Shown in pieces: positions 22,236-30,254 of a stretch of DNA of 31,843 nucleotides. A model generated the notes under the pieces. It saw only the letters and a program-made list of their open reading frames with translations. It was not told the DNA's origin and searched no databases. Origin of the DNA: an uncultured Corynebacterium sp. Its GTDB lineage: Bacteria; Actinomycetota; Actinomycetes; Mycobacteriales; Mycobacteriaceae. The stretch is from positions 1 through 31,843 of the forward strand of contig NZ_CAMIFY010000033.1 in NCBI RefSeq assembly GCF_946222985.1. Direction: 5' to 3'. The stretch's first letter is position 1. Every line of letters begins with the position of its first letter. The position numbers and the translations under genes are program-made.

Positions 22236-23813
22236 CTACTTCGCTGCCAGGGACTTCTCCCACAGCACGGTGCCCCGCGTGGTCAGCAGGCGCACGGTCA
22301 TCTCGCGCGACTGGCCGTCGATGTCGACCTCGCCGAAATGCTGGAAGTCATCCAGCGGCGAGGCGTCCTGGTTGTCGTCGCCCGGGGCGTGGACGTAGAC
22401 GACCTCGGGGCCGAACGTCGGATCCATGTCGTTGGGTCCGAACGCGCCGGCGTTGAGCGGGCCGGAAACGAACTCCCAGAACGGGCTGAAGTCCTGGAAC
22501 GACGCCCGCTCCGGCGAGTAGTGATGCGCCGCGGTGTAGTGCACGTCGGCGGTCAGCCACACGACGTTGGCGACGTCCTTGATCGCCGAGAGCACTCCCG
22601 CGATCTCCGCCTCGCGACCGCGCGGCGCACCCGGCCCGCCATCGGAGACGCCCTCCTGATCACCGTCGTCGCCGTCGGGGACCACGATGCCGATCGGCAG
22701 GTCGGCGGCGATGATCTTCCAGGTCGCGCGGGAGGACGCCACGCCGTCGACAAGCCATTTGACCTGCTCCGCACCCAGGATCGTGCCATCCTCCCCGGCG
22801 CCCGCACCGGCCCGGCGATTGTCGTCCTTGTACGTGCGCATGTCGAGGACGAACACGTCCAGCAACGGCCCGTAGGCGATCTTGCGGTACACGCGACCGT
22901 CGACGGCCATCTTCTCGTCAAGCGGCTGCCACTCGTGGAACGCCCGGTAGGCTCGCTCGGCGAGGACGTCGACGTTCTTCTCCGCGTACCTGTCGTCGTC
23001 GAGGATCTCCCCGGCGTACCAGTTGTTCGTGGTCTCGTGATCGTCCCACTGCACGACCTGGGCGACCGACGCGTTGAACCGCCGGTAGTTGTCGTCGGTG
23101 AGGTTGTAGGCGTACTGGCCGCGGTACTCGTCGAGGGTCTCGGCGACCTTGGCCTTGGCGTCGGAGGCGACGTTGCGCCAGGTGCGGCCGTCGTCGAGCG
23201 TCACCGTCTCCTCGATGGGGCCGTCGGCGTAGCAGGTGTCGCCCGAGTGGATGAACAGATGCGGATCGCGCTCGGCCATGGCGGTGAAGCCCGTCATGCC
23301 GCCGATGTCCGGGTTGATGCCCCAGCCCTGGCCGGCGACGTCGCCCGACCAGTGCAGGCGGATGTTCTCCGGCTGGGTCGGTGCGGTGCGGAAGACGCCG
23401 GTGATCGGCTCGGAGGCCGCCGCGGTGTCGACGTCTTCCAGGCGCACCCGGTAGTGGATGTCCTGTCCCGACTCGAGGCCGACGAGGCGGACGCGGCCCG
23501 TGCCGTCGGACTCCGGGGCCAGTGCGGTGGTGGCGCGGAACTCGCGGGCGTTGGCGAAGTCCGGGGTCGCCGCGGTTTCGACGATCATGTGCGCCGGCCG
23601 GTCCGACCGCGCCCAGATCAACCCGCCGTCGGCGCGGACGTCACCGGCGGCGACGCCGTGGGTCAGCGTCGGCCGGTCGGTGATCAGCCCCGGCGACCAG
23701 CTGGAACTGCCCGGGGAGGCGGTGGACTTGGCGGCGCCGGCGGCCACCGGCACCAGCAGGGCGGCGGTGCTCAGGCCGGTGGCCTTGATTGCTTGACGAC
23801 GCGAAATCCTCAT
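22236..23813 (-). CDS. phoD: Tat-exported PhoD-type alkaline phosphatase/phosphodiesterase
   Basis: PhoD releases phosphate from mono- and diesters outside the membrane and is usually induced by phosphate starvation. The 525-aa product begins with a twin-arginine signal (SRRQAIKATG followed by a hydrophobic stretch, cleavage near AGA-AKS). It has an N-terminal Fn3-like domain (HGVAAGDVRADGGLIWARSDRP), then the metallophosphatase core: LFIHSGDTCYADGP, VVQWDDHETTNNW, LDVFVLDMRTYKDD and VVWLTADVHYTAAHHY, supplying the Fe/Ca ligands. GGAGAGG lies just before ATG 23813. A PHO-box-like direct repeat lies 117 bp upstream, in the divergent gap shared with the lipoprotein gene. Confidence 0.95.
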   Translation of the reverse strand: MRISRRQAIKATGLSTAALLVPVAAGAAKSTASPGSSSWSPGLITDRPTLTHGVAAGDVRADGGLIWARSDRPAHMIVETAATPDFANAREFRATTALAPESDGTGRVRLVGLESGQDIHYRVRLEDVDTAAASEPITGVFRTAPTQPENIRLHWSGDVAGQGWGINPDIGGMTGFTAMAERDPHLFIHSGDTCYADGPIEETVTLDDGRTWRNVASDAKAKVAETLDEYRGQYAYNLTDDNYRRFNASVAQVVQWDDHETTNNWYAGEILDDDRYAEKNVDVLAERAYRAFHEWQPLDEKMAVDGRVYRKIAYGPLLDVFVLDMRTYKDDNRRAGAGAGEDGTILGAEQVKWLVDGVASSRATWKIIAADLPIGIVVPDGDDGDQEGVSDGGPGAPRGREAEIAGVLSAIKDVANVVWLTADVHYTAAHHYSPERASFQDFSPFWEFVSGPLNAGAFGPNDMDPTFGPEVVYVHAPGDDNQDASPLDDFQHFGEVDIDGQSREMTVRLLTTRGTVLWEKSLAAK

Positions 23814-23929
23814 GGTGGTTCCTCTCCTGCGGCGTGGAAGGCGGTGCGGGCGGCCCCGGCGAGTGACGTCTGTGGGTGCCGGTGAATTCCTTCGGCACGG
23901 TAGGCCGCGCAGGTAGCAGCAGTGCTGCG

Positions 23930-23951
23930 ATGAGGTGAACCCCGGTTGAAT
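23930..23951 (-). promoter_or_regulatory. PHO-box-like pair of 11-bp direct repeats
   Basis: On the minus strand two 11-mers stand in tandem: ATTCAACCGGG and GTTCACCTCAT, with TTCA repeating at 11 nt. This matches the direct-repeat layout of actinobacterial PHO boxes (GTTCACC type). Two small palindromes flank it: CAGCA-g-TGCTG at about 23917-23927 and CAGTGCACTG at 23965-23974. It could serve phoD, the lipoprotein, or both. Confidence 0.5.
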
Positions 23952-24023
23952 ATGGAGTCATGTGCAGTGCACTGGCGGGGGAGGCCATGAGGGGAAATCC
24001 GCGGGCTCTGCGATAGTTGAGCC

Positions 24024-24590
24024 ATGAAAACACGTGGTTCGGCCGTGGCCTTGATTGCCGCGGCACTGATGCTCGTCGGATGCGGTGCGGACGAGCCGGG
24101 GGACGGCGGCGAATCGTCGAGCAGTGCATCGACGTCGTCGAGTTCGTCCAGCAGCTCGTCGTCGAGCACCTCGAGTACCTCGGCGAGCTCCACCACGTCG
24201 GCCGAGCCCGTCGCGGCCGAGCCGCATTTCGTCGAGTGCGTCTACGGCGGCGGATCGTGGACCGGCACCGCCGAATACAGCGACGGTTCGTACGGGCCAC
24301 ACCCGGATTGCCAGGCGCTGTTGGATCAGCAGGTCGCCGAGAATCCCTACGTCTGTCCGCAAACCGACTGGCGTGTGCCGGACCTCAGCTGGTGCTCGGA
24401 TCCGAGCCGGGGAGGGCTTCATACTCCGGGCGCGGGCAGGAACGCACCGGACCCCGCCTGGACGGGTGTGCCGGACCCGGTGGATCCGACGTACGACTCG
24501 TCGGGTGAAGCGCAGTCCCATCACGGGTGCCAACAGGGCTACATCGACGACCCGGCCCTGTGCGGGGAGATGGAGCAGAAGTACGGGTGA
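24024..24590 (+). CDS. Secreted lipoprotein with Ser-rich linker
   Basis: The 188-aa product has a lipoprotein signal (MKTRGSAVALIAAALMLVGC, lipobox LVGC, lipidated C20). A Ser/Thr linker of ~35 residues follows (about 31-62). The exported domain has at least six cysteines in pairs (ECVYGGGSW, PDCQALL, YVCPQTDW, SWCSDP, HHGCQQGY, ALCGEM), probably disulphide-bonded. No enzyme motif is seen and the family is not recognised. GATAGT ends 6 nt before ATG 24024, a possible leaderless promoter. The gene is divergent from phoD and may share its PHO-box-like site, so a role in phosphate response is possible but unproven. Confidence 0.85.
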   Translation: MKTRGSAVALIAAALMLVGCGADEPGDGGESSSSASTSSSSSSSSSSSTSSTSASSTTSAEPVAAEPHFVECVYGGGSWTGTAEYSDGSYGPHPDCQALLDQQVAENPYVCPQTDWRVPDLSWCSDPSRGGLHTPGAGRNAPDPAWTGVPDPVDPTYDSSGEAQSHHGCQQGYIDDPALCGEMEQKYG

Positions 24591-24621
24591 GTGACCCGCG
24601 GTTCCTCCGGTTGCCCCTCGG

Positions 24622-25458
24622 TTACTGCATCATCCTTCCCGTGAGCGCCAGGGTGAGGCGACGGGGCGACAGCTGACCGATGGTCGCGACGGCGGCGTTG
24701 CGGCGTCCCGAAACGATGCTGGGCCGGGGCTTCTTCCGGTCGAGCTCCTGCAGCGCCAGCGAGACGACCTCGTCGGCGGTCTGCAATCCGCCGACGGCGT
24801 AGTCGCTTCCGTCGCCGGCGCCGAAAACCTCGAAGAACTCGGTCTTCGTCGGCCCGGGGCTCAGGGCCAACACGCGCAGCGGGGATTTGCGGGTCTCGTA
24901 GGCCAGCGCCTCGGTGAGGGAGAGGACGTACGCCTTCGTCGCGCCGTAGGCGGCCATGCCCGGAGTCGGCTGGTAGGCGACGGTGCTGGCGATGTTGAGC
25001 AGGACGTTCGGTCCACCGCTGCGTCGTGAACGCTCCACCAGGCGCGGCAGCAGCAGACGGGTGAGGTCGGTGAGAAGTCCGACGTTGAGAGTGACCATCT
25101 CGGACAGGCGCGAGGGATCCTCGTCGGTGAACTGCTCGCCCAAGCCGAAGCCGGCGTTGTTGATCAACGAGTCGACCTGCAGGCCGCGCTCATCCAGCGC
25201 GTCGACCAGGGAGCTCGCGGCGCCCGGGGCGCCGAGATCGGCGGCGATCACCGTCGCGGTGATGCCGTGGGCCGTCGTGAGGCGATCGGCGAGGGCCGTC
25301 AGGCGATCTTCGCGCCGGGCGACGAGCACCAGGTCGGCCCCGCGAGCGGCGAGCTGCGAGGCGAACTCCGCGCCCAGCCCGGAGCTGGCGCCGGTGATGA
25401 GCACGGTCGTGCCGGAGTAGTCGACGGGTTCCGGGGTGGTTCGGGAAAGAAACGACAT
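24622..25458 (-). CDS. Short-chain dehydrogenase/reductase
   Basis: A classical SDR of 278 aa: the NAD(P)-binding TGASSGLGAEFA (about 22-33), VARREDRL with a basic residue favouring NADP, LINNAGFGLGEQF, and the catalytic triad as S in LNIASTVAYQ with YGATK (Y and K). The C-terminal part, LALSPGPTKTEFFEVFG and KPRPSIVSGRRNAAVATIGQLSPRR, is like actinobacterial DltE/YqjQ-type SDRs. Substrate unknown. ATG 25458 has AAAGGG about 11 nt upstream, slightly far. A 9-bp inverted repeat overlaps the likely promoter, suggesting TetR-type control. It is convergent with the lipoprotein gene. Confidence 0.92.
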   Translation of the reverse strand: MSFLSRTTPEPVDYSGTTVLITGASSGLGAEFASQLAARGADLVLVARREDRLTALADRLTTAHGITATVIAADLGAPGAASSLVDALDERGLQVDSLINNAGFGLGEQFTDEDPSRLSEMVTLNVGLLTDLTRLLLPRLVERSRRSGGPNVLLNIASTVAYQPTPGMAAYGATKAYVLSLTEALAYETRKSPLRVLALSPGPTKTEFFEVFGAGDGSDYAVGGLQTADEVVSLALQELDRKKPRPSIVSGRRNAAVATIGQLSPRRLTLALTGRMMQ

Positions 25459-25482
25459 GGTGATTCGAGCCCTTTCGATTGT

Positions 25483-25509
25483 TTACGGTGCTTACATGGC
25501 GCACGGTAA
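25483..25509 (-). promoter_or_regulatory. Inverted repeat in the SDR promoter
   Basis: TTACGGTGC (25483-25491) and GCACGGTAA (25501-25509) match in 8 of 9 positions around a 9-bp centre. On the minus strand TTACCG and TAAACA are spaced 18 bp as -35 and -10, so a repressor bound here would block transcription. No regulator gene is adjacent. Confidence 0.45.
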
Positions 25510-25581
25510 CCGGGGCGGTGAGCAGTGTCAACATCTAACCGGAACGTCGTCACGCAAAGGTCCCGTAACCCGCTGTCGGGG

Positions 25582-26616
25582 TTACGTCGACAGATCGACC
25601 TCGTCCCACTCGGAATCGGGGTGGAACAGCCACGACAGCGCGCGATGCCACTCCAGCAGCGTGGCGGCGGTGGCCTCGTCGATGGTGGCGGGCTCATCCG
25701 GGTGCAGGGACTCGTCGACGGCGATCCAGCGCATGCAGTGGACGTACTCGTGCATGTCGCACAGGCCCGGCAGGGGCGCGAGCTCGGTCGCCCAGTCGCG
25801 CACCCCGGTCTCGCCAACGTCCGCGACCCACTTGATCATCGGGCCCGGGTCGGTGACGGCGCGATCGGCGGCGGCGCCTACGGGAATCCGCAGCATCTGG
25901 AGTGCGTGGGCGAGCATCATCGCGGCCAGCGCCGTCCACTGGAGCTGGGTGGCCAGGGCCCGGGCCTCGTCGTTGGCGGGACCGGCGGCACCGGCGTCCG
26001 CACCCGACTCGAGCAGATCGACGAAGCGCCGCTCGTTGGGGGAGAACGTCGCGAATGCGCCGGGCAGGACCTGGCGCAGACCCGCCAGCGGCGCCTGCCG
26101 ACCGGCGAGGAAATGCCCGGCCAACTCGGACACCGCGATGATGGACAGGAGGCGATCGGCGACCTCGGCCGGGGAGCGCACGATCGCCTCGTGCTCGCTG
26201 CGCACCGGCGGGTAATGGTCGGGGACGGGCGAGGTCAGGCTCGCGCGAATGCGCCGCGCCCGTTCGAGCGCGGCCGGATGGAAGGGGATCGCGCGGGCGG
26301 AAGGGTCGGCGATGAGATCGGTGCCGGCGGCGTCGACCACTCGGCCGTCGGGCGCGAAGAAGATCGAGTTGGTCCGGGCCGCCCATTCCTCGAGACCGCG
26401 CAGGTCGTCGCGCTCGAAAACGTACTGCCGACGCGTGTCGCCGATGTGCCGGATCAACGACCACATCCCCGCGGTCATTTCCTCGCCGCCGCGATCCCAG
26501 ACGTAGCCGGTGAAACCGTGGAGGTGCTCGGCCATCTCCGGATCGCCGGCGGCGCGCTGCTGGGCGTAGTCGGCGTGGATCTCGTCCCGGACCGTGGAAT
26601 ACGCGTTGATGTACAT
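25582..26616 (-). CDS. DUF4272 domain protein
   Basis: The 344-aa product has the marks of DUF4272: an N-terminal strand MYINAYSTV, SPAEVADRLLSIIAVSELAGHF in the middle, and the C-terminal ATLLEWHRALSWLFHPDSEWDEVDLST. Function is unknown for the family; no catalytic residues can be named, and there is no signal peptide or membrane helix. In-frame ATGs at 26634 and upstream exist; 26616 is chosen because the M-x-I-N-x-Y-S pattern is the usual beginning. The Shine-Dalgarno is weak for either. It is divergent from the MFS gene. Confidence 0.82.
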   Translation of the reverse strand: MYINAYSTVRDEIHADYAQQRAAGDPEMAEHLHGFTGYVWDRGGEEMTAGMWSLIRHIGDTRRQYVFERDDLRGLEEWAARTNSIFFAPDGRVVDAAGTDLIADPSARAIPFHPAALERARRIRASLTSPVPDHYPPVRSEHEAIVRSPAEVADRLLSIIAVSELAGHFLAGRQAPLAGLRQVLPGAFATFSPNERRFVDLLESGADAGAAGPANDEARALATQLQWTALAAMMLAHALQMLRIPVGAAADRAVTDPGPMIKWVADVGETGVRDWATELAPLPGLCDMHEYVHCMRWIAVDESLHPDEPATIDEATAATLLEWHRALSWLFHPDSEWDEVDLST

Positions 26617-26762
26617 GGAGCCCGAGTTTTGCATGGGAAACCGTGCGCTGCCACGATGCGGATCTGACCGGCCCTGCATGGGGGAGCGGTGGCGCCGCGA
26701 GGCCGGTCGGGCGCCGCGGGCACCCATCCGAGACCGGGCGTTCGCGGCGTGCGCCCCACGAG

Positions 26763-26792
26763 TTGACGCGCCCCCGAATCCGGGCGCTTAAT
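26763..26792 (+). promoter_or_regulatory. Promoter of the MFS gene
   Basis: TTGACG (26763-26768) and CTTAAT (26787-26792) are spaced 18 bp, and the -10 ends 6 nt before ATG 26799, so the mRNA is probably leaderless. This is the most complete promoter in the window. Confidence 0.6.
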
Positions 26793-26798
26793 GGCCTG

Positions 26799-28127
26799 AT
26801 GCCGAAGTTCCGCCCCGCTGCCTCCGCCCGCTCGAGTCACGTCCGTGCGACCCTGCCGGCGGCGCTGCTGTTCCTCGCCGTCGTCGCGGTGTCGATCAAC
26901 CTGCGCGCGGGCATCGCGTCGGTCGGCCCCGTGCTGGAGGAAACGCTGGCGGCCTTCGACGCCGATGCGTCGGTGGCGGGTCTGCTGACGTCGATGCCGG
27001 GCTTCCTTTTCGCGCTGCTGGGCCTGAGTGCGGTGCCGGTGGCGCTGCGTCTGGGCCTGACCCGGACTGTCACGATCGGCGCGGTGCTGACCTTCGTCGG
27101 TCTCGCGGCGCGTCCGTGGGTCGGTGCGATGTGGGTGTTCGTGGTGCTCACGGGCCTGGTCGTCGCGGGCATCGCGGTGGCCAACGTGCTGCTGCCGGCG
27201 TGGATCAAACGCCACGGCGGCCGCCACACCGTGGCCTTGATGACGGTCTACGGCTCCCTCCTCGGTTTCTCCGGCGCCATCGGCCCGCTGTCGGCATTGC
27301 TTGCCGACGGCCCTTCCTCCTGGAAGTGGGCCCTCGGCCTGTGGGCGATTCCCGCGTCGCTGCAGGTGGTGGTGTGGCTCTACGTCATGGTGCGCATCGG
27401 CGACGACGCCCCGCGCGCCCGCCGCGCCGCCACCGCTGACGAGGCCGGCCACCCGGAGGGCAGCCACTTCGAGTCCGTGCATCCGGACGCCGCGGCCGCC
27501 GCAGAGGAGTCCGCCGATCCCGCCGCCGCGGTGCCCATGCGCCGCTCGCGCACGGCGGTGTTCCTGCTGATGTTCTTCGGCCTGCAGTCGATGAACGCCT
27601 ACGTCCAGATGGGCTGGCTGCCGCAGATCTACCGCGACGGCGGCGCGTCGGCGACGACGGGCACGGTGGCATTGGCGCTGGTCGGCGCCTTCAACGTCGT
27701 CGGCGGCCTGGTCATGCCCGCGCTGATCGCGCGCACCCGCAACCTGGCGCCGTTCACTGTGGTCTTCGCGTTGTCGACCGCCGTCGGTTACCTGGGACTT
27801 TTGCTTGCCGACGGTCACCTTCCCCTCCTGTGGGCCGCTTTCCTCGGCCTCGGCGGATTCTGCTTCCCGACGGCCATCGCCCTCATTCCCGACCGCAGCC
27901 GTTCGCCCTTGGTGACGGCGCGTTTGTCGGGCTTCGTCCAGCCCTACGGGTACCTGGTCGCCGGCGCCGGGCCGGTCGTGGTCGGGGCGGTCTACGGGGC
28001 GACGGGGCAGTGGGAGGGCATCCTCGTCGCGCTGGTCGTCGCCGCCATGTTGATGGGGCTGGTGGGGATCCGTGCCGCCGCGTCGACGACCATCGACGAC
28101 GAGCTCGCGGATGCCGTCCGCCGCTGA
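26799..28127 (+). CDS. CynX/NimT-family MFS transporter
   Basis: The 442-aa product is a major facilitator with about 12 hydrophobic segments. It begins LLFLAVVAVSINLRAGIASVGPVLEE, the CynX/NimT signature (cyanate or nitroimidazole-type transporters). A hydrophilic loop of ~45 residues lies between helices 6 and 7 (about 203-250, rich in Ala, Glu and His), then FGLQSMNAYVQMGWLPQIYRDGG. Substrate cannot be set from sequence. The frame is open upstream, but the promoter with its leaderless start fixes ATG 26799. A weak hairpin follows at 28179-28205. Confidence 0.9.
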   Translation: MPKFRPAASARSSHVRATLPAALLFLAVVAVSINLRAGIASVGPVLEETLAAFDADASVAGLLTSMPGFLFALLGLSAVPVALRLGLTRTVTIGAVLTFVGLAARPWVGAMWVFVVLTGLVVAGIAVANVLLPAWIKRHGGRHTVALMTVYGSLLGFSGAIGPLSALLADGPSSWKWALGLWAIPASLQVVVWLYVMVRIGDDAPRARRAATADEAGHPEGSHFESVHPDAAAAAEESADPAAAVPMRRSRTAVFLLMFFGLQSMNAYVQMGWLPQIYRDGGASATTGTVALALVGAFNVVGGLVMPALIARTRNLAPFTVVFALSTAVGYLGLLLADGHLPLLWAAFLGLGGFCFPTAIALIPDRSRSPLVTARLSGFVQPYGYLVAGAGPVVVGAVYGATGQWEGILVALVVAAMLMGLVGIRAAASTTIDDELADAVRR

Positions 28128-28178
28128 GCGTGCCGTCGTAAAGCACGAAGTCCGGCACCACCCCCGCACCCCACGAAA

Positions 28179-28205
28179 CGGGCGCGACGGGTACCCCCGT
28201 GCCCG
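28179..28205 (+). terminator. Weak GC hairpin after the MFS gene
   Basis: CGGGC and CGGG (28179-28191) pair with CCCG and GCCCG (28196-28205) with a bulge. No T-tract follows, so termination is uncertain. Confidence 0.3.
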
Positions 28206-28246
28206 CTGAAAACCAACGGGAAACTCCGACGTCCTTCTGAATCTAT

Positions 28247-28283
28247 GTTCCGGGGGATAAGTTTCTGGTGTCCCTTCCGGAAC
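28247..28283 (+). promoter_or_regulatory. Inverted repeat just upstream of the ABC operon
   Basis: GTTCCGG (28247-28253) and CCGGAAC (28277-28283) are perfect arms, extended by GGGA (28254-28257) with TCCC (28271-28274) past a 2-nt bulge. The repeat ends 3 nt before the AGGAGG Shine-Dalgarno and spans a possible -10 TAAGTT (28258-28263). It is either an operator or a leader hairpin. Confidence 0.5.
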
Positions 28284-28299
28284 AACAGGAGGCTCTCCC

Positions 28300-29295
28300 A
28301 TGTTCACGTCCCGCAAGACCAAGCTCGCCGCGATCTTCACCGCCGGCGCCCTCGCCCTGGCCGGCTGTTCGTCCGACGGCGGCGACGACGGCAACGGCGA
28401 CACCGACGCCTCCGGCGACGACGCCTACAAGATCGGCATCAACCAGCTGGTCCAGCACCCGGCGCTCGACGCCGCCACCGAGGGCTTCAAGGAAGCCTTC
28501 GACGACGCCGGCGTGGACGTGGAATTCGACGAGCAGAACGCCAACGGCGAGCAGTCCACCGCCCTGACCATCGCGCAGGGCTTCGCGAGCGACGACCTCG
28601 ACCTGGTGCTGTCCGTGGCCACCCCGGCCGCGCAGGCCACCGCGCAGAACATCCAGGACGCGCCCGTCCTGTTCACCGCCGTCACCGACCCGGTCTCCGC
28701 CGAACTGATCGACTCGATGGAGGCCCCCGGCGGCAACGTCACCGGCACCTCCGACGTCGCGCCCGTCGACCAGCAGCTCGACCTGCTCAAGGAACTCGTG
28801 CCGGACGCCGAGAAGGTCGGCGTCGTCTACGCCTCCGGCGAGGTCAACTCGCAGGTCCAGGTCGACGAGGCGAAGAAGGCCGCCGAGTCGCGTGACCTGG
28901 AGATCGTGACCCAGACCGTCACCAACGTCACCGAAATCCCGCAGGCCGTCCAGGCCCTCGGCGACGTCGACGCGTTCTACGTGCCCACCGACAACGTGGT
29001 CGTCTCCGGCATCGCCTCGCTGGTCCAGGCCGCCGAGAGCTCGCAGACCCCGGTCATCGGCGCCGAGGCCGGCACCGTCGAGGGTGGCGCCGTGGCCACC
29101 CTGGGCATCGACTACACCGAACTGGGCCGCCAGACCGGCGAGATGGCCCTGCGCATCCTCCGCGACGGCGAGGACCCGGCCACCATGCCCGTCGAAACCG
29201 CCGAGGACTTCACCTACATGGTCAACGAAGACGCCGCCGAGCGACAGGGCGTGACCATCCCCGAGGCCATCCTGAGCGAGGCCGAAACCGTATGA
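28300..29295 (+). CDS. ABC importer substrate-binding lipoprotein (TrpX-like)
   Basis: The 331-aa product has a lipoprotein signal (LAAIFTAGALALAGC, lipidated C23), an acidic linker, then the ABC_sub_bind fold: YKIGINQLVQHPALDAATEGFKEAF, LVLSVATPAAQATAQNI, PVLFTAVTDPVSAELI, VGVVYASGEVNSQVQVDEAKKAAE and AFYVPTDNVVVSGIASLVQAA. Relatives bind aromatic amino acids (TrpX, TyrX), but the ligand here is unproven. AGGAGG lies 7 nt before ATG 28300. The stop overlaps the permease start (ATGA), so the three genes are one operon, likely controlled at the inverted repeat upstream. Confidence 0.94.
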   Translation: MFTSRKTKLAAIFTAGALALAGCSSDGGDDGNGDTDASGDDAYKIGINQLVQHPALDAATEGFKEAFDDAGVDVEFDEQNANGEQSTALTIAQGFASDDLDLVLSVATPAAQATAQNIQDAPVLFTAVTDPVSAELIDSMEAPGGNVTGTSDVAPVDQQLDLLKELVPDAEKVGVVYASGEVNSQVQVDEAKKAAESRDLEIVTQTVTNVTEIPQAVQALGDVDAFYVPTDNVVVSGIASLVQAAESSQTPVIGAEAGTVEGGAVATLGIDYTELGRQTGEMALRILRDGEDPATMPVETAEDFTYMVNEDAAERQGVTIPEAILSEAETV

Positions 29296-30254
29296 TCCCC
29301 GCCGTCGAATTCGGCCTCATCTACGGGGTGATGGCCCTGGGCGTGTTCCTCACGTTCCGGATCCTGAACTTCGCGGACCTGACGGTCGACGGTTCCTTCA
29401 CCACCGGCGGGGCGACCGCCGCCGTCGCGATCCTGGCCGGGTGGAATCCGTTCCTGGCCATCGGGGCGGGCTTCGCGACGGGCTTCGTCGCCGGCTTGAT
29501 CACCGGCCTGCTGCACACCAAGGGCAACATCGACGGCCTGCTCGCGGGCATTCTGACGCAGATCGGCCTGTGGTCGGTGAACCTGCGGATCATGGGATCG
29601 TCGAACGTGCCGCTGTTGCGCGAGGACACCATCTTCACCCCGCTGCGCGACGCCGGCCTGATGGGCTCGTGGGCGTCGGTGGCGATCTTCGCCGCCGTCG
29701 TCGCGGTGATCACCGCCGCGATCGTGTGGTTCCTCAACACCGACTTCGGGCTCGCGGTGCGGGCCACCGGCGACAACGGCCCGATGATCCGCTCCTTCGG
29801 CGTGTCCACCGACCGCACCAAGCTGGTCACCCTGGCCCTGTCCAACGGACTGGTCGGCGCGGCCGGTGCGGTGTTCGCCCAGTACCAGGGCTTCGCCGAC
29901 AACTCGATGGGCGTCGGCCTGATCCTCATCGGCCTGGCGTCGGTGATCATGGGCCAGGCGCTGCTGGGGCAGCGTTTCCTGTGGCTGTCCGTCGCGGCGG
30001 TCGTCGTCGGCGCGGTGCTCTACCGCCTGATCATCTTCGCGGCGCTCGAGCTCGGCCTGAACCCGAACGACATGAAGTTCATCACCGCCGCACTGGTGGT
30101 CATCGCCCTGTTGGTCCCGCAGTGGCGCGCGGCCATCGGCGGCGCCATCGCGGGGTCGCGGACCAACCGCGGCGGAGCGGGTGGTGCCGAGGCGGTCACG
30201 CCGAATTCGGCCGCCGTCGCGGACGCGCCCGACGAGGGGAAGGTGAAGGCGTGA
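29292..30254 (+). CDS. ABC importer permease (BPD_transp_2 family)
   Basis: The 320-aa membrane protein has about eight hydrophobic segments. It begins FGLIYGVMALGVFLTFRILNFADLTVDGSFTTGGA, the hallmark of permeases paired with ABC_sub_bind lipoproteins. FGLAVRATGDNGPMIRSFGV, near the middle, is the cytoplasmic loop contacting the ATPase. The last ~35 residues are a Gly/Ala-rich soluble tail not seen in most homologues. ATG 29292 overlaps the lipoprotein stop by 4 bases, and its own stop overlaps the ATPase start. Confidence 0.94.
   Translation: MIPAVEFGLIYGVMALGVFLTFRILNFADLTVDGSFTTGGATAAVAILAGWNPFLAIGAGFATGFVAGLITGLLHTKGNIDGLLAGILTQIGLWSVNLRIMGSSNVPLLREDTIFTPLRDAGLMGSWASVAIFAAVVAVITAAIVWFLNTDFGLAVRATGDNGPMIRSFGVSTDRTKLVTLALSNGLVGAAGAVFAQYQGFADNSMGVGLILIGLASVIMGQALLGQRFLWLSVAAVVVGAVLYRLIIFAALELGLNPNDMKFITAALVVIALLVPQWRAAIGGAIAGSRTNRGGAGGAEAVTPNSAAVADAPDEGKVKA

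Noticed and set aside
22338..23885. 515-codon plus-strand frame over phoD
   Set aside because: Antisense to a protein with complete PhoD motifs and a Tat signal; no motif of its own.
6218..28145. Recurrent GTCG(T/C)AAAGC strings near 6221, 9093, 13241, 20307 and 28135
   Set aside because: Some lie in coding sequence, contexts differ, and short GC-skewed strings of this kind are expected by chance.
26475..28403. 642-codon minus-strand frame over the MFS gene
   Set aside because: Low-complexity His/Arg/Gln-rich translation, antisense to a confident transporter; a GC shadow.
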